This document shows, one piece after another, positions 1 through 6,296 of a stretch of DNA of 9,463 nucleotides. The translations under genes were made by a program, and so were the position numbers. Numbering within the stretch: the first letter of the stretch is position 1; the number at the start of each line of letters is the position of its first letter. Origin of the DNA: Angelakisella sp. (lineage in GTDB: Bacteria; Bacillota; Clostridia; Oscillospirales; Ruminococcaceae); NCBI GenBank assembly GCA_022794295.1, contig JAAWEO010000065.1, forward strand, positions 1 through 9,463, read 5' to 3'. Below the pieces are notes generated by a model. It made no database searches. It saw only the letters and a list, made by a program, of their open reading frames with translations, and was not told the origin of the DNA.

Positions 1-5
1 TAACC

Positions 6-35
6 TGCAAATACACCCCAGTGGGGTGTTTTGCA
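6..35 (+). terminator. Hairpin with T-run, possible terminator of an upstream gene
   Basis: A 7-bp perfect stem (ACACCCC at 13-19 with GGGGTGT at 23-29, 3-nt loop) is followed directly by TTTT. It is extended by TGCAAA (6-11) pairing with TTTGCA (30-35), leaving only T12 bulged. It would fit the end of a rightward gene lying left of the window; the window even begins with TAA, but whether that is a real stop codon cannot be told. Confidence 0.45.
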
Positions 36-50
36 ACCTCAGCCCCCCTC

Positions 51-81
51 GAATGGACCGGCCCATAAGGCCGGTCCATTC
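51..81. repeat. Perfect 13-bp inverted repeat (hairpin)
   Basis: GAATGGACCGGCC at 51-63 pairs perfectly with GGCCGGTCCATTC at 69-81 around a 5-nt loop (CATAA). No T-run follows on either strand, so it is not a classical intrinsic terminator. It could be a transcript 3'-end structure, a protein-binding palindrome or a dispersed intergenic repeat. Confidence 0.6.
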
Positions 82-92
82 GACCCTCTAAA

Positions 93-110
93 GGCCGCCC
101 CCAGGCGGCC
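93..110. repeat. GC-rich 7-bp inverted repeat
   Basis: GGCCGCC at 93-99 pairs with GGCGGCC at 104-110 around CCCA. It is followed by CAAAAAA rather than T residues, so a terminator role on the plus strand is unlikely. It is the third hairpin in about 105 bases and lies just upstream of the promoter at 134-163. Confidence 0.45.
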
Positions 111-133
111 CAAAAAACTGCCCCCCGCCGTTC

Positions 134-163
134 TTGTCCCGCCCCCCTTCCCTATGCTATAAT
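134..163 (+). promoter_or_regulatory. Sigma-A promoter with extended -10 for the metallophore/corrinoid importer operon
   Basis: A -35 box TTGTCC (134-139), an 18-nt spacer and a perfect TATAAT (158-163) are preceded by TG at 155-156, giving an extended -10. Transcription should start near 170, leaving a leader of under 30 nt before the ATG at 197. That is too short for a riboswitch. It also rules out the TTG at 134 as the translation start, because that codon is the -35 box itself. Confidence 0.8.
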
Positions 164-196
164 AGTACCCACGACCAAACGCAAAGGAGATTGTCT

Positions 197-1192
197 ATGC
201 GCCATTACCTCGCCCCCGCCGCCCTGCTGGCCGCCATGATTACCCTGCTTGCCGCCTGTGGCGGAGGACCGGCCACCCCAAGCAGCCCCCCTCCAGCCTC
301 CGCCATATCCGAGGGGGAAAGCCCTTCCTCCACCGCCTATACCTTCACCGATGCCCTGGGAAAACCGGTCACCGTGGACCGCCCCCAGCGTGTGGTGAGC
401 TTCTACGGCTCCTTTGGGGAGATGTGGATGCTGGCCGGCGGGGAGCTGACCGGAACCACCGACGACGCCATCACCGAGCGGCACCTGCCCTTGGGGGATG
501 AGGTGGCTATAATTGGTGGAACAAGAACCCCCAACCTGGAGCTTACCCTCAGCCTGGAGCCGGACCTGGCGATCCTCTCCGCCGATACCGACAGCCATAT
601 CAAGGCCGCCGAGACCCTGGAGGCCGCCGGTATCCCCTGCGCCTTCTTCCGGGTGGACACCCTGGAGGACTACGTGTCCGCTATGGAGATCTGCACCGCC
701 ATCACCGGCCGGGCCGACCTCCTGGAGGAAAACGCCCTTGCCGTAAAACGCCAGGCGGAAGCGGTCATCGAACGGACCCGTCCCGCCGCCGGGGAAGATG
801 CCCCCACCGCCCTCCTGATCCGGGCTTATTCCACCGGCGCCAAGGCCAAGGGGATGGATAACCTGGCCGGTGTGATGCTCCATGACCTGGGGGTCTGGAA
901 CATTGTGGACCAGCACCCCAGCCTCCTGGAGGACCTGAGCATGGAGGAGATCCTGGCCGAGGACCCCGACTTCATTTTTGTCACTGTTATGGGCAGCAGC
1001 ACCGAAAAGGCCCTGAACGCCCTGGCCGAGGGGATCCAGCAAAATCCTGCTTGGCAAAGCCTTTCCGCTGTCCAAAACGGAAGGTATGTGATCCTCCCCG
1101 GGGAGCTGTTCCACTACAAGCCCAACAAACGATGGGGGGAAAGCTATGAGTATCTGGCAGACATCCTCTACCCGGAAATTCCCCTGGAGTAA
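197..1192 (+). CDS. Substrate-binding lipoprotein of a siderophore/cobalamin-type ABC importer
   Basis: This is the extracellular binding component (331 aa) of the importer formed with the next two genes. It captures a metal chelate or corrinoid and delivers it to the FecCD-type permease. The ATG at 197 is chosen because AAAGGAGA sits at 183-190 and a lipoprotein signal peptide begins there: a short basic start, a hydrophobic stretch and lipobox LAAC with the lipidated Cys at 21. A Ser/Pro/Ala-rich linker (about 22-48) follows. The rest has the FecB/FhuD/BtuF pattern: an opening DALGKPVTVDRPQRVVS strand, a middle LEPDLAILS segment and, near the C-terminal lobe, ILAEDPDFIFV. The length is normal. 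The 3' end overlaps the permease gene by 47 nt. The exact ligand (ferric siderophore, heme, cobalamin or another chelate) cannot be decided from sequence. No Fur box or cobalamin riboswitch was seen. Confidence 0.9.
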   Translation: MRHYLAPAALLAAMITLLAACGGGPATPSSPPPASAISEGESPSSTAYTFTDALGKPVTVDRPQRVVSFYGSFGEMWMLAGGELTGTTDDAITERHLPLGDEVAIIGGTRTPNLELTLSLEPDLAILSADTDSHIKAAETLEAAGIPCAFFRVDTLEDYVSAMEICTAITGRADLLEENALAVKRQAEAVIERTRPAAGEDAPTALLIRAYSTGAKAKGMDNLAGVMLHDLGVWNIVDQHPSLLEDLSMEEILAEDPDFIFVTVMGSSTEKALNALAEGIQQNPAWQSLSAVQNGRYVILPGELFHYKPNKRWGESYEYLADILYPEIPLE

Positions 1193-2174
1193 CCGTCCCG
1201 GCCTCCTGCTGGCGCTGCTGGCCCTGCTGCTGGCGCTGTTGGCGCTGCTGGCAGTTTCCCTGGGTCCGGTGCCCATCCCCCTGGGGCAGCTTTGGGGGTT
1301 CCTCCGGGGCGGGGAGATCCCCTCCAGCAGCCGGAATATCCTCCTTCACGTGCGCCTCCCCCGGGCGGCGGCTGCGGTCCTCACCGGGGCAGCCCTGGCG
1401 GTAAGCGGGGCCATCCTCCAGTCGGTCCTGATGAACCCCCTGGCGGGCCCCAATGTCATTGGGGTAAACGCCGGCAGCGGCTTCTTTGTGCTGGGGGCGG
1501 CTATCCTCTTTCCCGGCCAGTGGAGCGTCACCCCGGCGGCAGCCTTTGCCGGGGCCCTTTTGGCCTGCGGGATCATTTACACCCTGGCAGCCCGGACCGG
1601 GGCCTCCCGGATCACCATTGTCCTGGCCGGTGTGGCGGTGAGCGGTTTCTTCGGCGCCGGCAGCGACGCCATCACCGTCCTGACCCCGGATACCTGGATG
1701 GGGGCCAACACCTTTTTGGTTGGCGGCTTTTCCGGGGTCACCGGGGACCAGATCCGTTTTGCCCTGTGGTACATCCTGGGGGGGCTTCTGGCCGCCCTTT
1801 TGTCCGCCCATGACCTTAACGTCCTGGCCCTGGGGGAGGAGACCGCCCAAAGCCTGGGGCTGCCGGTAAAGGGCCGCCGCTTGTTCTTTCTGGCAGCTGC
1901 TGCGGTCCTGGCCGGCGGCGGGGTCAGCATCGGGGGGCTTTTGGGCTTTGTGGGCCTGATCGTCCCCCACGCCGCCCGGTTTCTCACCGGGGAGGACAAC
2001 CGTATTCTCCTTCCCGCCGCCGCCCTGCTGGGGGGCTCCTTTGTGGTGGGGTGCGATCTTCTCAGCCGCCTGATCTTTGCCCCCTACGAGCTGCCGGTTG
2101 GCATCCTTCTCAACTTCATCGGGGGGCCCTTCTTCCTGTGGCTCCTTCTCCGGGAAAGGAGGCATACACGATGA
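1146..2174 (+). CDS. FecCD/BtuC-family ABC importer permease
   Basis: This 342-aa integral membrane protein forms the translocation channel of the importer, normally as a dimer with about ten helices per subunit. Family hallmarks are visible in order: a hydrophobic first helix (about 18-40), a VRLPRAAAAVLTGAALAVSGAILQ-like region followed by NPLAGPNVIGVNAGSGF, later GLLGFVGLIVPHAARF (the cytoplasmic coupling region that contacts the ATPase) and a C-terminal LPVGILLNFIGGPFFLWLL helix. The start lies 47 nt inside the binding-protein gene and is supported by GGGGGGA at about 1134-1140. The next possible initiators in frame would cut into the first helix. The stop shares ATGA with the ATPase start, indicating translational coupling. 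There is one permease gene, so the channel is expected to be a homodimer. Confidence 0.93.
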   Translation: MSIWQTSSTRKFPWSNRPGLLLALLALLLALLALLAVSLGPVPIPLGQLWGFLRGGEIPSSSRNILLHVRLPRAAAAVLTGAALAVSGAILQSVLMNPLAGPNVIGVNAGSGFFVLGAAILFPGQWSVTPAAAFAGALLACGIIYTLAARTGASRITIVLAGVAVSGFFGAGSDAITVLTPDTWMGANTFLVGGFSGVTGDQIRFALWYILGGLLAALLSAHDLNVLALGEETAQSLGLPVKGRRLFFLAAAAVLAGGGVSIGGLLGFVGLIVPHAARFLTGEDNRILLPAAALLGGSFVVGCDLLSRLIFAPYELPVGILLNFIGGPFFLWLLLRERRHTR

Positions 2175-2944
2175 CCGGCAGCGTCCTGTCCCTCCGGGAG
2201 GTCACCGGGGGCTACCACGGGGAAGCGGTGCTCCGCGGCCTCACCATGGACTTTCCCCGGGGCAAGGTTACAGCCCTGGTGGGGCCCAACGGCTGCGGAA
2301 AGTCCACTCTGCTGCGCCTGTGCGCCCGGCTGCTGAAGCCCCTCTCCGGGGAGATCCTTCTGGAAGGGCGCCCCCTGGAGAGCATTCCCCGGCGGGAGCT
2401 GGCCCGGATGGTCTCCATCCTGCCCCAAAGCCGCCCGGTAAGCGGCATCCCTGTTTACAGCCTGGTGGCCCATGGCCGGTTCCCCTACCTGGGCTACCCC
2501 CGCAAAATGAGCCAGCGGGACAAGGACAAGGTGGCCGAGGCCATGGCCCTCACCGGGGTGGAGGAATACCGCCACCGGAGCGTAGCGGAGCTTTCTGGCG
2601 GGGAACGGCAGAAGGCCTACTTCGCCATGGCCCTGGCCCAGGACACCCCCCTGGTGCTCCTAGACGAGCCTGCTACCTACCTGGACCTGGGCCGCCAGCT
2701 GGAGCTGATGGAGCTGATCCGGCTGCTGCAGGGCCAGGGCAAAACGGTGGTGGCGGTCCTCCACGACCTTCCCCAGGCCCTGGAATGGGCCGACCACCTG
2801 GCAGTCATGGAGGATGGCCGCCTGGCCGGAGAAGGGTCCCCGGAGAAGGTCTTTCAAAGCGGCACCCTGGAGCGGGTCTTTGGCCTGGCCGGCCACCGTG
2901 TAACCGCTGCCGGAAAAGAGCACTACCTTTTCACAAAGCCCTGA
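2171..2944 (+). CDS. ATPase of a siderophore/cobalamin-type ABC importer (FhuC/FepC/BtuD family)
   Basis: This 257-aa cytoplasmic ATPase powers the importer. All nucleotide-binding motifs are intact: Walker A GPNGCGKST (38-46), Q-loop Gln86 in SILPQ, signature LSGGERQ (141-147), Walker B LVLLDEP (161-167), D-loop ATYLD (168-172) and switch His198 in VLHDL. The HGRFPYLG segment (101-108) is typical of the FepC/FhuC/BtuD branch. The ATG at 2171 overlaps the permease stop (ATGA) and has AAAGGAGG at 2155-2162 at ideal spacing. A longer in-frame extension upstream lies entirely within the permease gene and is not used here. It is the last gene of the operon; the next gene has its own promoter. Confidence 0.95.
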   Translation: MTGSVLSLREVTGGYHGEAVLRGLTMDFPRGKVTALVGPNGCGKSTLLRLCARLLKPLSGEILLEGRPLESIPRRELARMVSILPQSRPVSGIPVYSLVAHGRFPYLGYPRKMSQRDKDKVAEAMALTGVEEYRHRSVAELSGGERQKAYFAMALAQDTPLVLLDEPATYLDLGRQLELMELIRLLQGQGKTVVAVLHDLPQALEWADHLAVMEDGRLAGEGSPEKVFQSGTLERVFGLAGHRVTAAGKEHYLFTKP

Positions 2945-3030
2945 CCCTATATACCGGCTCCCCCAAGTGCCGCCTAAAGATTTTCCGCTGTTTTCAATTC
3001 CCCATTGGCACATCTTTATCTATAATCGGG

Positions 3031-3075
3031 GGGCAGGAAACGCCCTTTCTTTGAAAGACTATATTCTGCCCTTTT
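3031..3075 (+). terminator. Possible terminator after the importer operon, with an alternative fold
   Basis: GGGCAG (3031-3036) can pair with CTGCCC (3066-3071), which is followed by TTTTT. Between them CTTTC (3045-3049) and GAAAG (3053-3057) form an inner 5-bp hairpin. The same GGGC can instead pair with GCCC at 3042-3045, so the two folds exclude each other. The simplest reading is a moderate terminator 87 nt after the ATPase stop. Confidence 0.4.
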
Positions 3076-3087
3076 TCTCCCGCCCCA

Positions 3088-3116
3088 TTGCCCGAAGGCA
3101 AGAAATACCTTATAAT
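3088..3116 (+). promoter_or_regulatory. Sigma-A promoter of metY with an inverted repeat over the -35
   Basis: TTGCCC (3088-3093), a 17-nt spacer and a perfect TATAAT (3111-3116) form a good promoter with transcription starting near 3123. The -35 is embedded in the inverted repeat TTGCC-CGAA-GGCAA (3088-3101), a possible operator half-site pair. The leader to the ATG at 3181 is about 58 nt, too short for a SAM (S-box) riboswitch. Confidence 0.75.
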
Positions 3117-3180
3117 AAACCTATCCGGGAACGCCGCTCCAGACGGTCCCCAGTAGTTTTTCGGAAAAGGAGAATCCACC

Positions 3181-4467
3181 ATGTCCGACCATAAGATGAG
3201 GTTCGAAACCATTCAGCTCCACGCCGGCCAGGAACAGGCCGATCCCGCCACCGGAGCCAAGGCAGTCCCTATCTACCAAAGCACCTCCTTTGTCTTTGAC
3301 AGCGCCCAGCAGGCCCGCCGGCGCTTTGACCTGGCCGAGGAGGGACACATCTACTCCCGCATCTCCAACCCCACCTGCGATGCTTTTGCCGCCCGGGTAA
3401 ATGCCATGGAGGGCGGCGTGGGGGCGGTGGCTACCGCCAGCGGCTCTGCCGCCGTGGTCTACGGTTTTCTGGGTCTTTGCGGCCAAGGGGACCATATTGT
3501 TGCCGCCACCACCATCTATGGCGGGACCTACACCATCCTGGCCCACACCCTGCCCCTTTACGGCATCACCTGCACCTTTGTAGATCCGGCCTGCCCGGAT
3601 TCCTTCCGGGAGGCCATCCGGGACAATACAAAGGCGGTCTTTGTGGAGACCCTGGGCAACCCCAATTCCAGCGTGGTGGATATGGAGGCCATTGCCCAAA
3701 TCGCCCACAGCCATCACATCCCCCTGATGGTGGATAACACCTTCGCCACCCCCTACCTGTTCCGTCCCCTGGAGCACGGGGCGGATATCGTAGCTCATTC
3801 CGCCACCAAATTCCTGGGGGGCCACGGGACCACCATCGCCGGGGTGCTGGTGGACGGCGGCAGCTTTGACTGGGAGGCCAGCGGAAAATTCCCCGCCCTG
3901 GTGGAGCCCAACGACGCCTACCACGGCCAGAGCTTTGTGAAGGCCTTCGGCAAGGCCGCCTACATCAACCGGGTACAATCGGTATTTCTCCACGACCTGG
4001 GGGCCTGCCTCGCCCCCTTTAACGCCTTCCTGCTTCTCCAGGGGCTGGAGACCCTTTCCCTCCGGGTGGAGCGCCATGTGGAAAACGCCCTGGCAGTGGT
4101 GGACTTTCTGAAAAAGCACCCCAAGGTGGAGTCGGTCAGCCATCCCAGCCTGCCGGAATGCGGCTGCCGGGACCTTTATGACCGCTATTTCCCCAAGGGT
4201 GCTGGGTCTATTTTCACCTTTAATGTCAAGGGCGGAGAGGAAGCCGCCATGGCCTTCTGCAACCACCTGCGGATCTTCTCCCTCCTGGCCAACGTGGCAG
4301 ATGTCAAAAGCCTTGTGATCCACCCCGCCACCACCACCCACGGCCAGATGACCCGGGAGGAACAGGCGGAGGCCGGCATCTATCCCAACACCATCCGTCT
4401 TTCCATCGGGACAGAGCATATCGACGATATTTTATGGGATCTGGACCAGGCCCTGGCGTCTATTTGA
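3181..4467 (+). CDS. metY: O-acetylhomoserine sulfhydrylase (PLP-dependent Cys/Met metabolism enzyme)
   Basis: This cytoplasmic enzyme is predicted to make homocysteine from O-acetyl-L-homoserine and sulfide, the direct sulfhydrylation route to methionine; relatives also accept methanethiol. The protein is 428 aa, the usual MetY length and longer than the roughly 380-aa MetB/MetC enzymes. Visible motifs are FETIQLHAGQ at the start, YSRISNPT (58-65, cofactor-phosphate contact from the neighbouring subunit), Asp185 in MVDNTFATP (pairs with the PLP ring nitrogen) and the Schiff-base Lys210 in HSATKFLGGHG. The insertion after it (GGSFDW to AYHGQSF) and the C-terminal HPATTTHGQ and RLSIGTEHIDDI segments are typical of MetY. 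AAAAGGAG at 3165-3172 supports the ATG. It appears monocistronic, with its own promoter and only a weak 4-bp hairpin (4469-4480) after the stop. Substrate preference among O-acetyl- and O-succinyl-homoserine is inferred from family resemblance. Confidence 0.93.
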   Translation: MSDHKMRFETIQLHAGQEQADPATGAKAVPIYQSTSFVFDSAQQARRRFDLAEEGHIYSRISNPTCDAFAARVNAMEGGVGAVATASGSAAVVYGFLGLCGQGDHIVAATTIYGGTYTILAHTLPLYGITCTFVDPACPDSFREAIRDNTKAVFVETLGNPNSSVVDMEAIAQIAHSHHIPLMVDNTFATPYLFRPLEHGADIVAHSATKFLGGHGTTIAGVLVDGGSFDWEASGKFPALVEPNDAYHGQSFVKAFGKAAYINRVQSVFLHDLGACLAPFNAFLLLQGLETLSLRVERHVENALAVVDFLKKHPKVESVSHPSLPECGCRDLYDRYFPKGAGSIFTFNVKGGEEAAMAFCNHLRIFSLLANVADVKSLVIHPATTTHGQMTREEQAEAGIYPNTIRLSIGTEHIDDILWDLDQALASI

Positions 4468-4486
4468 CCCCTTTCCAGGGAGATTC

Positions 4487-4517
4487 TTCCAACGGTTTTG
4501 GGCATTCCAACGATTTT
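4487..4517 (+). promoter_or_regulatory. Direct repeat upstream of the LytTR gene promoter, possible LytTR operator
   Basis: TTCCAACGGTTTT (4487-4499) recurs as TTCCAACGATTTT (4505-4517), 12 of 13 bases identical, with an 18-nt period and ending 11 nt before the -35 box. A third, weaker copy of the core (ACAACAGTTCC, 4532-4542) overlaps the -35. LytTR-family regulators characteristically bind pairs of short direct repeats next to promoters, so autoregulation is a reasonable inference. The repeat is plainly visible; the protein assignment is not proven. Confidence 0.5.
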
Positions 4518-4528
4518 TCAGAAACATT

Positions 4529-4558
4529 TTGACAACAGTTCCCCAAACACGGTATAAT
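4529..4558 (+). promoter_or_regulatory. Consensus sigma-A promoter of the LytTR gene
   Basis: TTGACA (4529-4534) and TATAAT (4553-4558) both match the consensus perfectly, separated by 18 nt. Transcription should start near 4565, about 47 nt before the ATG. A promoter this close to consensus should be strong unless repressed, which fits the repeats just upstream. Confidence 0.88.
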
Positions 4559-4611
4559 GAAGTCCAGAAACATCATTTTTACGAATACCTGTTGCGAAGG
4601 AGCCGCTTGCC

Positions 4612-5412
4612 ATGTTTGATATTGCCATCTGCAACAATAATGTCAACGAACTGGAACATATGGACTACCTTCTGGAGGTGTACCGGCTGGCCCACCCCTG
4701 GCCGGTGATCAAGATCCGGCGATTCCAGTCTTTGTACGATCTGGTGGACTGTATCCGCGCAGGACGCACCTTTCCCCTTTATCTTTTGGGCCACAGCAGC
4801 GAGCTGTGGATGAACGGCCATTCTCCGGAGGCAGTCCTCCGCCGGGAGGAGCCCAAGGGGGAGATCATCGCCTTTACCTCCACCCGGCCCACCTCTCTTC
4901 AGGTCTCCCCTATCGATCCCCTGCGCCTGGCCGCCAGCCTGGCGCGGCCGGTGGATGACCAGGCCCTCTTTCATGTGCTGGACCGGGTGATCGAGAAAAG
5001 CCTTTCCAAGGACCTTTCCCTCCAGCCCTGTCTCCCCTTCCCCACCCCGGATAAAACCCTTAATCTGCCCTTTTCCAAGCTGTCCCACATCCTTTATGAC
5101 GCCCACATCGTCACCTGTTATATGGCGGATGGCGGGGCGCTGCGCAGCTCTACCCTCCGCAAGCCCTTTTACCAGCTGATCCGCCCCCTGCTGCTGGAGC
5201 GGCGGTTCTGCCAGGTCTCCACGGCCTGGGTGGTGAATATGGACCTTGTGGACAAGGTGACACAGCAGCCCCGGCGAGAGGTATGGATGGCGGACGGGGC
5301 ACGGATCCCGGTGCCGGCCAATGCCATCAGCGGGGTAATTGAGGAATACAACGGATACATCACTTTACCGGGAAAGCGCCGTATTGCGCCGGTGGGGAAA
5401 AAAGCACCTTAA
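4612..5412 (+). CDS. LytTR-family DNA-binding regulator with a degenerate receiver domain
   Basis: The 266-aa protein has the layout of an AgrA/LytR response regulator. Residues 1-130 align with a receiver fold: IAICNNN (4-10) corresponds to the usual IAICDDE, YLLGH (57-61) to the strand ending in the phospho-acceptor Asp, FTST (88-91) to the Ser/Thr switch and LARP (110-113) to the Lys-Pro signature. The acidic pair is Asn8-Asn9, the acceptor is Gly60 and the Lys is Arg112, so conventional phosphorylation seems impossible. Residues about 150-250 form a LytTR DNA-binding domain, shown by FCQVSTAWVVN (199-209, matching the F-R-V-H-R-S-x-I-V-N pattern) and GARIPVPANAI near the end. AAGGAG (4597-4602) supports the start. 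There is no adjacent histidine kinase. It probably acts as a constitutive or ligand-responsive regulator, perhaps of itself through the upstream repeats; other targets are unknown. Confidence 0.85.
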   Translation: MFDIAICNNNVNELEHMDYLLEVYRLAHPWPVIKIRRFQSLYDLVDCIRAGRTFPLYLLGHSSELWMNGHSPEAVLRREEPKGEIIAFTSTRPTSLQVSPIDPLRLAASLARPVDDQALFHVLDRVIEKSLSKDLSLQPCLPFPTPDKTLNLPFSKLSHILYDAHIVTCYMADGGALRSSTLRKPFYQLIRPLLLERRFCQVSTAWVVNMDLVDKVTQQPRREVWMADGARIPVPANAISGVIEEYNGYITLPGKRRIAPVGKKAP

Positions 5413-5500
5413 TTTTATCGATATCGCAGCTTGTAAGCTTTTCCTTGCAAAAAAAGAGGGGCACGGCGGATTGAAAGGCAGGCCCTGCCAAACAAAAACA

Positions 5501-5552
5501 TCCCCAGGCGGAGAAGGACCAAAAAGGTCCCCTCCGGCCTGGGGGATTTTTT
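5501..5552. terminator. Strong bidirectional intrinsic terminator between convergent genes
   Basis: A long stem pairs TCCCCAGGCGGAG (5501-5513) and GGACC (5516-5520) with GGTCC (5526-5530) and CTCCGGCCTGGGG (5532-5544), around an AAAAA loop, with one bulge and a small internal loop. T residues at 5547-5552 follow on the plus strand. On the minus strand the stem is followed by TGTTTTTGTTT (5500-5490). It therefore serves both the LytTR gene and the oppositely oriented SGNH gene. A smaller hairpin (GGCAG 5477-5481 with CTGCC 5485-5489) lies beside it. Nothing else was recognised between 5413 and 5500. Confidence 0.88.
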
Positions 5553-5561
5553 ATACCGGTG

Positions 5562-6224
5562 TTATTTCGCTGCCTCTACCAGCTCTGGAACACGCCGGGC
5601 AAGGAGCTCTGCCAGCCGGGCATGGCCCTGTCTGGTCAGGTGCATCCCGTCTACCCGGTTAAATTCGCACTCTGCGGCATTCAGGTAATGGGCCCCTGTC
5701 AGCCTGGCGGCCTTCTCCAAATATTGGGGCAGCTCCCGGGATTTTTCGATGCAGCCCTTCCCCATGGGCTGGCCCACCTCGCTCAGCTCCATCTCCGGCA
5801 AAATGGCCGGGGGACAGACAATGAGGATATTGGGCTTCTTCTCTCCCCAGCAGTCCACGCTTTGGGCCTTGCGCACCAGCCGTTCCATACCAATGCCGAT
5901 GCAGGAGGCATTCATCCCCAGCCGCTCCTTCACATCGTTGGTCCCCAGCATAATAATCAGAAGATCCACCACCTCATGGCTTTTCAGCAAGGCATAGAGG
6001 ACCCCCAGAGCATCCATGCTTTCGTGGAGAGGGTCCGGAAAGACGGTGGTCCGCCCGCTGAGTCCCTCCTCGGTAACCAGATAGTCCGGCCCCAGGGCCG
6101 CCTGAAGGCGGCAGGTCCACCGCTCCTCCTCGTTGAACCGGATCCCCCCGTCGGCGCAGTCGGCGGGATCGGCGCAATAGCCGTGGGTATTGGAATCGCC
6201 AATGCAGACAATATGCTTTTTCAT
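5562..6224 (-). CDS. SGNH/GDSL hydrolase (MsAcT-like arylesterase/acyltransferase group)
   Basis: A 220-aa serine esterase without signal peptide or membrane segment, so probably cytoplasmic. The four SGNH blocks are intact: GDSN (9-12) with nucleophile Ser11, EEGLSGRTT (52-60) providing the block II Gly, GTND (94-97) with oxyanion Asn96, and DGMH (192-195) with Asp192 and His195. The run ERWTCRLQ, the EEGLSGRTT block and DLLIIMLGTND closely recall the Mycobacterium smegmatis MsAcT arylesterase/acyltransferase group; this is from memory, not an alignment. The substrate is unknown but is likely a short acyl, often acetyl, ester. ATG 6224 is preferred over a GTG ten codons upstream because AAAGAGGGA sits just before it. 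It lies 72 nt after the TraX-family gene on the same strand, probably in one transcript, and is followed by the terminator at 5501-5552. Confidence 0.9.
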   Translation of the reverse strand: MKKHIVCIGDSNTHGYCADPADCADGGIRFNEEERWTCRLQAALGPDYLVTEEGLSGRTTVFPDPLHESMDALGVLYALLKSHEVVDLLIIMLGTNDVKERLGMNASCIGIGMERLVRKAQSVDCWGEKKPNILIVCPPAILPEMELSEVGQPMGKGCIEKSRELPQYLEKAARLTGAHYLNAAECEFNRVDGMHLTRQGHARLAELLARRVPELVEAAK

Positions 6225-6251
6225 CCTGATTCCCTCTTTCTTTGGAACAGA

Positions 6252-6281
6252 CACAGGATCGCCCGGCAGGGCTCCACTGTG
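6252..6281 (-). other. Intercistronic stem-loop between the TraX-family and SGNH genes
   Basis: CACAG (6252-6256) pairs with CTGTG (6277-6281) and GCCC (6261-6264) with GGGC (6269-6272), separated by a symmetric 4/4 internal loop and closed by a 4-nt loop. No T-run follows on the minus strand, so termination is not expected. It may affect stability or relative expression of the two cistrons, or be chance. Confidence 0.3.
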
Positions 6282-6296
6282 CTATTGTTTTTGTTG

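Noticed and set aside
134..196. A longer start for the binding lipoprotein, from TTG at 134
   Set aside because: That codon is the -35 box of the promoter whose transcript starts near 170, and the extra residues would bury the lipoprotein signal peptide.
1..196. Cobalamin riboswitch controlling the importer
   Set aside because: The leader is under 30 nt and no B12-box-like sequence was found, so this cannot be used to call the substrate cobalamin.
987..2165. A 392-codon minus-strand open frame opposite the permease
   Set aside because: Extremely Gly/Gln/Pro-rich antisense shadow of the FecCD-type permease gene.
3006..3026. Sigma-54 promoter (TGGCAC at 3006) or a second sigma-A promoter (TATAAT at 3021)
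   Set aside because: The -12 GC required for sigma-54 is missing, and no -35 box lies 16-18 nt before TATAAT.
2945..3180. SAM (S-box) riboswitch or T-box upstream of metY
   Set aside because: The promoter at 3088-3116 leaves only about 58 nt of leader, and no conserved S-box or T-box core was seen further upstream.
3121..4419. A 432-codon minus-strand open frame opposite metY
   Set aside because: Gly/His/Val-rich shadow of a GC-rich gene with no motif; metY on the plus strand is unmistakable.
5413..5500. A small RNA or short gene between the LytTR gene and the terminator
   Set aside because: Only a 5-bp hairpin and the short palindrome AGCTT-GT-AAGCT (5428-5439) are visible, with no promoter or credible reading frame.
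6225..6254. A longer SGNH hydrolase starting at GTG 6254
   Set aside because: No ribosome binding site precedes the GTG, while AAAGAGGGA lies right before the ATG at 6224, which also opens directly into the first SGNH strand.
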